Origin: Tubulanus polymorphus
Lineage: Eukaryota; Nemertea; Palaeonemertea; Tubulaniformes; Tubulanidae
Assembly: GCF_964204645.1 (NCBI RefSeq)
Contig: NC_134028.1
Coordinates: 23,472,153 to 23,536,152, forward strand
Length of the DNA stretch: 64,000 nucleotides
Direction of reading: 5' to 3'
Below the pieces are notes generated by a model. That model ran no database searches and was not told the origin of the DNA. It worked only from the letters and a program-made list of their open reading frames with translations. A program made the translations under genes and the position numbers. Shown here piece after piece: positions 27,356 to 36,990 of this stretch. Within the stretch, counting starts at the first letter, position 1, and the number at the start of each line of letters is the position of its first letter.

Positions 27356-30300
27356 TCAAAAATCCCCTTCGAAAATATCTAATAGCATGAGTTCAGCTGC
27401 ATACGGGTTATCTGCTGGAACCTATAAAACAAATATGAGAAAAAAATGTTAAAATCATTCTATTCATTCCAGAGGTTTTTGGTTACTGGACGTATTTATC
27501 ACTGACCTCGTGGCCTGAGTTCAGAATCCAGTACATAGACAGTTTATCATAGCGTCTGACGAAAGCTACAGGATTTGGAGTTTTCATCAACGGTTTTCTG
27601 GGTGTATTCAAGAAATTCGTAATGTTCGACCATTTCAAGGTACTCATCCATTTTTCTGTGCCTGTTCATCCATCAAGTTATCACATTTATATAGAAAACC
27701 ATAATATTAACGATGGACACCTTAAAAATCTGTTTCACTTAAGTTAAGTGATTTAGTCAATATAAGAAAGAAAGAAATCTCCGAAGCTGCAGAGAAGTAA
27801 TCTATCAAAAACTTCGGCGAAACAGATTATTACTAGTTGTTGTTCGCTACTAGTGTGGCTAGTCAATATATGGCTCAAAATTTATTTCAAGCAATCATGT
27901 TGCAGTCGCCAAACATACATTCAAATAAAAAGTTTTACTAAATTCACTTACCGAGGCAGGTTATGACAAAATCGAGTTGTCCGTTGTAAACGGTGACATT
28001 TACGTTTGTGTTATTCAGTAGGTATTCCACTGAAAACAAAGCGTAGCATTAAAGTGAAAAACCAACAATAAGATTTAAAAAACTAGGAGAATCTGACGAT
28101 TCGACGCGAATCTATAAGCCATTTTGTAGTTTTTAGTTTAGCAAAAGAGGCAATTATAGTAAAGAATCGATCAAGTACACATCGTCACTTCGTGGGCTCT
28201 TCCCAAGCTTCATTAATGGGTCGTCAATTCAACCAACAGTCGTACGATTTTCAAGAATAGATACCTTCGCCATCTACCGGTATCATGGTATCGCTGATAC
28301 TGAGTGCCAGATTTACAAACATTGTAGCTTCTGAAATATAAACAAGATGAATACCAATCTTTGGCCCAAAAATGACCTCACGAAACCATCCCCTTTTTAC
28401 CTACCGTTCCAGATTCCTGCTTGGTCCGGAATCTTCAACAAATGCTTGATCTTGTCGTTCATGAGTCTTCGCAAGGTTGGATACGTTTCTAAAATAGATA
28501 TTTCACAGTGAATTCTGATAGGCATTGAAGAATATTTATCGAAAATATTTTCATAAGCCACCTGTGAATAACATTTACTTTGTAAACATTACAAGGTGGC
28601 GTAATAGGATCAGATCCATTACGTACTTGTCCGTGAATCCCATGTTAGAATGTTGTACGCATCCATACCCGGGGGGTAACTTCCGAAAATAGGTGCGGTC
28701 AAATTTGACGCTAATTCCATCTCCCCATTATCATAAGCGGTTTTCACTTTCTGAAAATCTTCGGCAATGAACTGCTTTTGTTTTGCATCAATAATCGACT
28801 GCAAATGAACGGTTTAACGATTTTAAAGATAAAATGATGAAGCACGTCTTAATCCAGAGTTGATGCTTAACATTTCTGACTTACGGTTGCGTGAAGGAAA
28901 TCGCCATACGTCGAAAACGTATCGATGAGTTTAGCCGCTGGTCCTCCGAGCACTATTTCAACTAGATTACAATTCAAAACCCCCTTCTCAATCGCCTTCA
29001 ATGATGAAAGAAGATGCTCGACATCATTAAAAGGCCGGTTTGATCGATATCTTTTTCACTTCGTTTCATTCTTCACTGATTCCAGAGATATGAACGAAAT
29101 GAAAAAGTTAAATTGGAAAAAAATAGGGAATGTTAAGGAAACATGGCGTTTGGAAACTGTAAAAGGGCTTATTGATCATGAAACTATATGAAAACGTAAG
29201 CGTTGTGCGGAAAAACCTCGGCATATCAAAATATGCGATACTTGCCAGATGCATAGCTTTTGCTAGGAGAGGTACAACTTTACCACCATATGATTCCCCG
29301 AAAAGATACACAGGGACTGTCTGAAAGTGTGTATTGTTCGCAAAAAACTGTTTCAGCAGGACGAGTAGATCATCCACCATGTCGCTTGTCGTTTGCGCCA
29401 GAAGGCCGTTGTGGTTGACGTAGCTGAAGCCCGTTCCAGCCGGTTGATCGGTGAACAAAATATTCGCGTAGTTCACCTAGAAAAAAAATATCACGATTCT
29501 TCATACAAAACCATTTCAAACCTTATTCATTAATCAACTGTTGAACTGTTGCGATACTCAACCCAGGATGTTTTACGTTTACGCAAATGCATGTCGTACG
29601 GCCCGATTTCCACAAAGTTGCCAATACCTATACCGGATTCCCCGGGGCCTCCCTGTAAAACAAATATAAAACATCATTCAAGGCCGAGTAACCTTTAGGA
29701 AAACCGTTTTACCTAATTCTTAGTTAAGTTCACCATATTTGAATATAGAATATTGAGATATTCTTAAGCAATTGAACATTTTTAGGTTCTCTTCTTTTTG
29801 TGGTGGAAAATGATGCACCAAAACAGACGTCCCTGAATAGCGTTCATCTCACCTGGACCCATATTATCAAGGGTTGTTTATCGGCTGGACCGGACTTGGA
29901 AGTGCTATCATAGAGCCACCAAAATAGGAACGCACCCGGGCGAACTTCGGAGTAACCCCATTTAGAGTTCTTGATGGCCTCGCTCGCCGAAACCGGTTCA
30001 TTCGTTTGGAAACACAAATGAGGTTTCAATACTGAAATGAAGGCACGAGCTGAAAATCATTTATTTCTTAGTGTGATATCATAACAAAACCGTGGTGGAA
30101 TCCTTGGTGTTCGCACTTCTAAACCAACAAGGCGATATAAATTTGATTTGTATCGTAGAACGATTTGATTTTTCTGAAGAATGGCTATATATTCGTTTCT
30201 CGTTACCTAAAAAGTATAAACAAAGTGCAACAACGACAAATATCAATATGCTGAGGACAAGACCCGCAAAGAAACTGCAACAGCAACGCCACGGGCTCGA

Positions 30301-30523
30301 CTTTTTGTATCTTGTTCTAACGTCGATATCTTCACCTTGACCATCATTTTGAGACCCTCTTCCATCGCCCTGATATGCCAGATTATCAAATGCCCTGCCC
30401 TAAAAACGTACGTGTAGTTTACAACATTACAAACATCAATCGATCACTTAGAATATTTTGCTCAATCGAAAAAAAAGTTATTTTTTCAATAATCTACTCT
30501 GAAACGAAAATCCGACTTACCAT
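27356..30523 (-). CDS. Serine carboxypeptidase (S10, SCPEP1-like) with N-terminal membrane anchor
   Basis: Twelve coding exons, minus strand: 30521..30523, 30207..30399, 29853..30031, 29563..29652, 29246..29476, 28885..28995, 28627..28798, 28405..28488, 28265..28330, 27952..28029, 27507..27661, 27356..27421. They join in frame to 1428 nt, 475 residues, ending at TGA. Family landmarks in order: WGYSEVRPGAF and FWWLY, GGPGESG (substrate/oxyanion region), DQPAGTGFSYV, nucleophile Ser217 in GESYGGK, Asp396 in NGQLDF, His453 in SGHE. The order and spacing match retinoid-inducible serine carboxypeptidase (C-terminal residue removal, lysosomal or secreted). Odd points: residues 43-65 form one hydrophobic helix after a basic, cysteine-rich flank (KKSSPWRCCC), so this looks like a type II membrane protein rather than a signal-peptide form; exon 1 codes only the Met; the intron after 29246 is GC-AG. 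Confidence 0.92.
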
Positions 30524-31251
30524 GTTGCCTATATAGATTTATGTGTCTTGAGAATTGAATAGAAAATTACTAGTTTGTCTTTTATGAATTATTTGCGACA
30601 TTTATAGCCTACACGATCCCTCGAGGTATTTCATTACGTTCGCAAACTAAAAACCGGTTTCCTTTTATCTGCTTGATCCTGTAACATTACCATGCATTAC
30701 CAAATCGTTGGGCGAACGGTGAAATGCTATATTAATTGAACTTTCAATTCGGGGCCGATTATGACTTAGTCTTATTGTAAAACGTGGATGTACTTATTGG
30801 CATATTCTCTCCCGAGGAACGATGACCCAGTTCTGTAAGGGGCGTTTCCGCTAGTATATCCGGCATGAACCATACCTAGGTGGTCCATAACAACCCCGGC
30901 TCAGAAGCAACGTCCGACAAGTAAAACAAAAAAAAAACTAATTGGATGAGATAACTTTATTCATCCTGACGGTATAAATTATACATATATATAATAAAGA
31001 TATTTATTTTATTATCTATCTTTATTTTGTTTGCACTGAAACCCATAACAGGTGTTAGAGGGACAACACACAATTCACAGAGTTAATAACATGAATCCGA
31101 ATACGAATACGAATATTTATTACACTCCAACAATTTCCATGGTATATGGAGGAGAAACAATATTTACAATTATTTACAAAACGGGAAATAAAAGTGTTTT
31201 AAAACACAACAAACGTTATATACAACGTACTATTTACAAGTGCTAAATTCT

Positions 31252-31352
31252 AACAAATAAAACCCACAGTTACTTCTGTAAAAATAGTTTATTGCCGCTT
31301 ACAGTTTCGAGGGTCAAACTAAACCTCGTCATCAGAGGAACAAAAAAAACAC
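31252..31352 (-). mobile_element. Repeat B copy with hammerhead-like motif
   Basis: Second copy of the 24805-24905 repeat. The minus strand at 31335-31304 reads CTGATGA, then a GAGG/CCTC stem and CGAAAC, so the conserved core positions are all present. It is preceded by about 250 AT-rich bases (30950-31250) without a gene. Confidence 0.5.
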
Positions 31353-31530
31353 AAAAAATGCCTCATGCAGTTATGCTGCTATTTTAATTCGTATAAACGT
31401 TTAATAGATTTAATCAAGGCGATAAATGTATACATGCACGACCTTATCGATAGTTAATCAAATCATTAAGATTTATATCTATGAATGATATATACCTGAA
31501 GAGAGTTCGTAACTTGGGCACTCTACTCAC

Positions 31531-31783
31531 GGGGAGGCTATTACTGTTATTTTATTCCCGCATGTGATATCATTTGCCGATAAGCAGCAATAACAGTAGA
31601 TCGAATTGCAGTCTGAAAATTTAAAAAGAAACATATATTTAGGTCATGTATAAAAATATTTGGTCATCGATTACAAATAAAAGGTAAACATTATTAAAGA
31701 TGTTGCTGAATACTTACATTTTAGCAGATGAAGATTACGAAGCCAAGGATCAGATTTAAATTTCGACCAGTAAGATTCTGCAT
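31531..31783 (-). pseudogene. Broken copy of the Ly6-like gene
   Basis: Two segments match the intact gene at 32.2-32.9 kb. The first starts with ATG at 31783 (MQN and a hydrophobic run, like the signal exon next door) but reaches TAA after 20 codons, just before a GTAAGT donor. The second, 31531..31612, is open and shows the Ly6-type block CYCC...DITCGNKITVIAS, ending at a GTGAGT donor earlier than the intact copy's. No third exon was found downstream. A TATA box at 31850-31855 is kept at 67 nt from the ATG, the same distance as in the intact gene, so transcription may persist. Confidence 0.6.
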
Positions 31784-31849
31784 TCTGACAGTTGAACCTA
31801 GTCCGGGATTCACGACGCAATGATTGGGAAACGCGAAGGCCGTTCACGT

Positions 31850-31855
31850 TTTATA
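31850..31855 (-). promoter_or_regulatory. TATA box of the broken Ly6-like copy
   Basis: Minus-strand TATAAA, 67 nt upstream of the ATG at 31783. Confidence 0.5.
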
Positions 31856-32211
31856 AAGTCCGAAAATCATAGAACCATGAACTGATAATGGTGTCAGCTC
31901 TTCCATATTCTACTCATTTATCTGCACAGACTGAGAACTTATCTAACTTGTCTAATCCAAAAAACATCGCAAAATACAATTTCGAAAACAAGATTTGAAA
32001 ATGGACGAAGACTATCAAAATTTTTATTTATCTATTAAGCAAACAAGAATTTGCGCAACACAAAACATAAAACATATAAATTATAATTTCTATAAGAAAA
32101 CATAAAACAGCAATAATGATTTATTTCTTAATAACTCTTAAAAGCTAGGATTAATTCATTCTTTATTATAATCATCTGCAACTACAGGTTTTTTTGTGGT
32201 ACATATTTAGA

Positions 32212-32910
32212 TCAAAAGAAACGCAAATAAACAAATATGAATAGAATAAGAGACATGATGGTCGAGGCCGGTTTTAAGGATCTAGCATTGTTACATCTGT
32301 CCGCGTAATCGCAACATGATCCGCTCACCCAGTTTGATGCCAATGATTTCGCAGCAACCTCCGCCTCACATATCATCTTGTTACCAGTGCCGCAGCCCCT
32401 TGAAATGACCTCCTTGCCGCCAACCTTGCGAATATTGATCTACAAATTTAGAAAAACATTCGATGCAGTCATTTTCACTGATTTCCAATAAAGAGAGTTT
32501 CAATTTCAATATCAATTTATTTCATAAGAAAGCATGTTGTAAGAATATTTGCAAACAGAACAAAAATAAACTTAAGAAGGTTTATTAAGAATGATTTCGA
32601 GAGAGAGTGCGTTACGTTTCCGTATGTATGCATCTATTGGTCTCGTATTTACCTGACAGGAGAGTTGCAGGGCATTGCACGTCACTGTGTCAGACGCTAA
32701 CACCGTTATCTGATTTCCACACGCGATATCTGTATCCGATGAACATTTGTAGCATACAGTTCCATTCGAATCTGAAAATTCGACAGTAAAATTACGATTA
32801 AGATTTCCGATAGTCACAATTATGCTCAGTAATTAAACAAGGCTTTTTCTATTTTTACCTTGCACAAACGAACAGAAGATGAAAATTAACGCTAAGAAAA
32901 TATTCTGCAT
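32212..32910 (-). CDS. Ly6/uPAR-like GPI-anchored protein
   Basis: Three coding exons, minus strand: 32859..32910, 32653..32771, 32212..32439; phases 1 and 0 fit, giving 132 residues and a TGA stop. Residues 1-17 are a signal peptide (MQNIFLALIFIF...). The mature part has CYKC near its N-terminus, evenly spread cysteines and the closing CCDYADRCN, which is the CC-x5-CN signature of the three-finger Ly6 fold. The C-terminus is a hydrophobic run after a small-residue stretch (about 116-132), as expected for a GPI-anchor signal. The three-exon layout (signal / finger 1-2 / rest) is typical of Ly6 genes. It should sit on the outer face of the plasma membrane; the partner is unknown. Confidence 0.85.
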
Positions 32911-32976
32911 GATTCTCGCCTTAACCAACTCGCAAATACGACTGATCACTGATACCTTTTACGCAACCACGATATC

Positions 32977-32983
32977 TATATAT
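32977..32983 (-). promoter_or_regulatory. Candidate TATA element of the Ly6-like gene
   Basis: Minus-strand ATATATAG lies 67 nt before the ATG at 32910, matching the spacing in the broken copy. Confidence 0.4.
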
Positions 32984-32989
32984 CTATGT

Positions 32990-33895
32990 TAACAATGAGA
33001 ATCTCGAACTATTTACTTGCGTTTTACTTTCATATCAAATATTCTCGTGGATAGCTTGACCTCATTTATCGTACTAAGTATTTGCGCTAATTCCAGGTAT
33101 TGTAAAAACCTCGTACACGGTATGTTCAATAAGTTCATGTTTTAGTCTTTGAAAAATCCTTTATTCCCGTGTCTACGCAGTATCGGGGAGTTTTCTACTT
33201 GGCAAGCGAAAGTAGACACTCCTTTTGTTAAATTCCTAGACAAATCTAGACGTGGAATGATCAATCATTGAGAAATAAAAAATTTCAACTTGTTTCAAAA
33301 ATGTTTTTTATTGAATGTTTTTCTTTTCTATTCTTGCACTATTCCAAAGAGCTGCCTTTATTCCAAGAGAAACCACCGCCCCACGATACAAACGACACGT
33401 ATATATGATAAATCCTCACGAAAGTTCTCACGATTTTGCAGACGATACGTAATTATCAATTCACATTAAAGGCCACGAAAATTCTAGCTTACTTTTTCCT
33501 CTGCGTTATTATGGGCGGTAACTGGTACGAAAATATTTAACACGAAATAACAGCTAATAGCAATAAATAAGCGGACAATCTATGGGTTAGTGACCAAAAT
33601 TATTTGCTTTTGGTTATTCTATTTGGATTGAGGCTCAATCTTGAATGAAAATATCGTAATAGACATCATTACCATCTATCACCAAAGCAGCAGTTATGTA
33701 ATTACAGTCAGATATAATAAGTGTAATATATGATCCGCTAATAGAATAAGCCACGAATTTTCCTACGTATCTGTCATCTGATATTTAGGAATTGCAGGAC
33801 AAAGTACCAGGCTCGTGTAAGCTTAATGATCGCCTTTATCTAAGAAAATGTATGATGTCTTTATTTCTCGAAACAAAAAATTGTTCGCTTTCAGG
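32990..33895. other. Intergenic region before S1
   Basis: The part from about 33340 to 33895 aligns with the upstream regions of S2-S5 (shared phrases such as tttcaagagaaaccacc and accatctatcac), so it is the conserved 5' flank of the S duplication unit. The first 350 bases show nothing I can name. Confidence 0.5.
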
Positions 33896-36438
33896 ATGAT
33901 TCCTACATTGATAGCGTTCATTGCTGCGGCATTTGGAGTCTGTAATGCTTTCTATATAGAAAAGCGTGATGATGTTGGAGCCGAATGTGGCTGTCTTCCA
34001 CGTCAATTTGGTGGCAACTATGAATTCCGCTTTTTGGACTTCGGTCGCGAGAATCATCCCAACAAGGATTTGACGACTTTCATCCTCGAAGGACGGTATG
34101 TACTATCAAAGTATTGTTATTCAAGAGATCGAGAGGTTAAAAAAATCATTTATTATTTTCCTGCTATTATTCCTAATCTATTTTACTATCCGTTTTAACT
34201 AAATTGCTTTACGTTCCGATCATTTGGAATCTGTCAGTTCACCATGCTCAATCCAAAATAGATGGTTCTCCATGCCAGTTTACTCAATGGTCATATCTAT
34301 AGGTCTATCATAGATATTATATTTTCTGAGCGACCAGAGCATGGCCGCTCAGAAATGCGGCCATGCTCTGGTCGCAATAAACAATATGATGTAAATCACA
34401 TAATACCAAGGATCTATGAAGTTATTTCAAGTTTGCAAATATTGATAATTTTGAATTGGCCGATAACCAGTCAGGCCCCGATGTATTGATGACGTAGAGC
34501 ACATCTCAAAAATAACTATTAGAATTTATCAGAAATGAAATAAGAGTTATGAAATATATTTACTTACAAAGTAAGCGCCTAAGTTTACAATTGTGATTTT
34601 TAATTTTCGAACGCCAATATGGGTACTATATACGAGGTATCAATGTATGTAAACATGTACCGGTTTGTACGGCATCTAACAACCGCACAAGACACCGGTA
34701 AGTCACAAGGTCCAATTACCATACTCTTTATACGTATATCGTAAGACAATCAGTTATCGGATATGAATTATGTTTTATAGATTATGAACGTATCTAAGCG
34801 TTTTCTCCAAAATTAATAAATTAATGTATCAATATTATGTAGATCAACTTAATCTTTTGACAAGGGATCAGGGGCAACGAATTCCCAATTTTTCGGATGT
34901 TCCAATACTAGGTTTATTTCAGATTTGATAAACGTATATTCCATTTTTTTTATACAAATTTCTGTTCGTTTAGAATCGTGATAAATATGGACGAATTGAA
35001 ATACTACGTGACGATAGCGAACAGGAAAAGAGCAGCTGGGTTTGAAGGCAAGGATGAATATGGTTGGTATGGACCATTGAACTATGCCTTGATGGGTGAC
35101 CTTACCAAAGTAAGTACAACGTTTCAGTGTTTCAAAATTTCAAAGTTTATTTTCCTCCTTATTTTACAGAAAAAAAAATTTGAGCACTGCCTAGTCTATC
35201 CTACAATGAATATTACATAACACATGGTGGCCAGAAGATGGCAAAAAAACAAAACAAAATTATTTCGCAGGAGTTTTTGCATAAGTACATTCATTAATAT
35301 TGATCTGATACAATCACGCTTTTAAAAAATATTTATGAATCGCTATCAAAAAAGAGGAATATAGTGCATTGGGAGTATATTTGGTGAGTATTTCAGGGGG
35401 TAGTGTTATAACAGTTTATTTGTTTATAAAGTATAACGGGCAAGCCGTTTCTCGTACTTTGCCGTGTTAAAAAGTGCCTGAAGTGCGTATTGCCTTGATC
35501 GCCTGTAGTAGAACGCTGGTAAGTATTTATGTCTTAAATTTTGAAAAAAGTAACATTCTAAATTAGAATGGAACTCGTCACCGACGAGGTTCATAATGCA
35601 CTTATTTCCACGTTCATCCCTAGGGATATTATGGAAACGACCGGTCTCAATAATAGGTAGTTAGTGGTTCGAGCATTAGAATTTACATAGCATTATACAA
35701 ATAAATACTAAGTAACAATGCGGCATAAGTAGAGGTTTGTAATTTATATAATATTCAATTGTCACATCTTTACGTACAGAATAAGCTATCGATGAAAACA
35801 GGAAGTCATTGTATGAACGCACATTATGAAACGACCTTTCTTCGCGGGAAAAAAGTAGGGAAAAAACTTGATAGCATTCGCTGTTACGCAAGTGAGTAAA
35901 AATGATATAGCTCCATGCGCGATAAGGATGGGAACAGTAATTTGTAATGATTTTGATATTTTAGGAAATACAGACAGTTCTACCGTGTCGAACGGAACGG
36001 ACGATTCTGGAAAGGGAATGACATTCGTGATACGTGAAACGTTGAGTGAATTGAATTTGACCTACTCACTACCAGACTGCCATTTGAACGAAATTTCTGG
36101 AATAAAACTTGTACCACGTAGAGGTAAAAAAAGAAAAAAAATATCGGCTCACGCGGATAAGTATATGCACTTTTTAACGTCCATGCTTTCTACTATGAGG
36201 TGAGGCAGTGTATCCTAAGTTTGACATTAAGATTGACAAATTGGATGCAAAAGAACTTGACGGGGTAAAATTATGTGATAAACCGATGAAAGAAATAACC
36301 ACACACGTAAGTTCAACAAACAATGAGAAAATGTGTTCGTCCTCGTCGAATCGCTGAATACTTTTGAGTTTCTCTGGTTTTCTCTTTCAGCAAATACCAT
36401 CGCTCTTCCCCTATCCATTCAACACAGAGCTCGTCTGA
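33896..36438 (+). CDS. S1: secreted six-cysteine protein, orphan family
   Basis: Six coding exons: 33896..34095, 34974..35109, 35780..35891, 35965..36123, 36200..36306, 36391..36438 (phases 2,0,1,1,0), 253 residues. I chose the ATG at 33896 because a TTTCAG acceptor sits one base before it in all five copies, suggesting a 5' UTR intron. Residues 1-18 are a signal peptide (cleavage likely after CNA). KR at 23-24 lies just inside the mature end. Mature cysteines are C31, C33, C123, C147, C188 and C228; sequons lie near N159 and N180. The C-terminus ends FPYPFNTELV. I do not recognise the family; there is no membrane segment. Poly(A) signal at 36460. It lies 0.55 kb upstream of receptor R1 in the same direction. 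Intron 2 holds a retroelement scrap. Confidence 0.85.
34330..34375. repeat. 19-bp perfect inverted repeat in S1 intron 1
   Basis: Arms 34330-34348 and 34357-34375 are perfect complements with an 8-base loop, GC-rich in AT-rich surroundings. A second, shorter pairing (TTCTGAGCG with CGCTCAGAA) competes with it. Not present in the other S introns. Confidence 0.85.
34451..34640 (-). repeat. Interspersed repeat A in S1 intron 1
   Basis: Diverged reverse-orientation copy (ggccgataaccagtcaggc, then gatgacgtagagcacatc). The same element lies at the matching place in S2 (41266-41462), S3 (44408-44604) and S4 (47548-47720), so it entered before those copies split. Confidence 0.55.
35400..35710 (-). 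mobile_element. Non-LTR retrotransposon 3' scrap in S1 intron 2
   Basis: Aligns with 48406-48705 in S4 intron 2, where the minus strand still reads as the C-terminal part of a LINE polymerase. Here the frame is broken. Confidence 0.6.
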
Positions 36439-36644
36439 AGTAGACAGATATGAACTCAGAATAAAAAGCGATCAAACTTGTATTGATTATGCTTAACTGA
36501 CTATGTATTACAATAAACTGAATTATAAGTATTTATTGCTATTCTGTATTTCGTGTATACCTTTATTACCAATGAAACACTCTGCCGAGCTGTGAGGATA
36601 AACCTCATTTTCTAACAGTAAATAATCAATTCTAAAAAATATTA

Positions 36645-36715
36645 CTTAAGCTAATAGTTTATTCGACTTTTCAACTATAACCTAAAAATGATCATCTTCA
36701 GGAATACTGAATTGA
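36645..36715 (-). repeat. Repeat C downstream of S1
   Basis: Minus-strand CTGAAGATGA ... TTGAAAAGTC followed by GAATAAACTATTAG. Related copies follow S2 (43130-43215), S3 (46272-46357), S4 (49600-49690), S5 (53485-53545) and one at 63241-63290. The CTGAAGA / GAAA spacing again recalls a decayed hammerhead core. Confidence 0.45.
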
Positions 36716-36905
36716 AGCACAATTTTGAATACGTATATTCAAAAGATTGCCTTTTTTAAAAACGGGTAAACATTCATGAATATAAATGAACTATTTCTGA
36801 TGAGATTATATCGGTAATTTTTGCAATTCATTCAATTCTAAATTCCATTAGTGCATTAGCTTTTGCGCTATCTTCATTCATCATTTAAGAACCTAAATGT
36901 AGACG

Positions 36906-36917
36906 AGGCGTGGAATT
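36906..36917 (+). promoter_or_regulatory. Shared upstream motif AGGCGTGGAATT (R genes)
   Basis: Lies 85 nt before the R1 ATG. The same word is at 49834 (psiR2), 53691 (R3, 85 nt from ATG) and 57604 (R4, 81 nt). A nearly identical word is found upstream of the S genes. Confidence 0.4.
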
Positions 36918-36990
36918 CACGCTATTTGGAATATCATTACTTTAAGTATTTCATTTCAAATCCCGCCGTCGTCGACGCCAGTCAGAAAAC

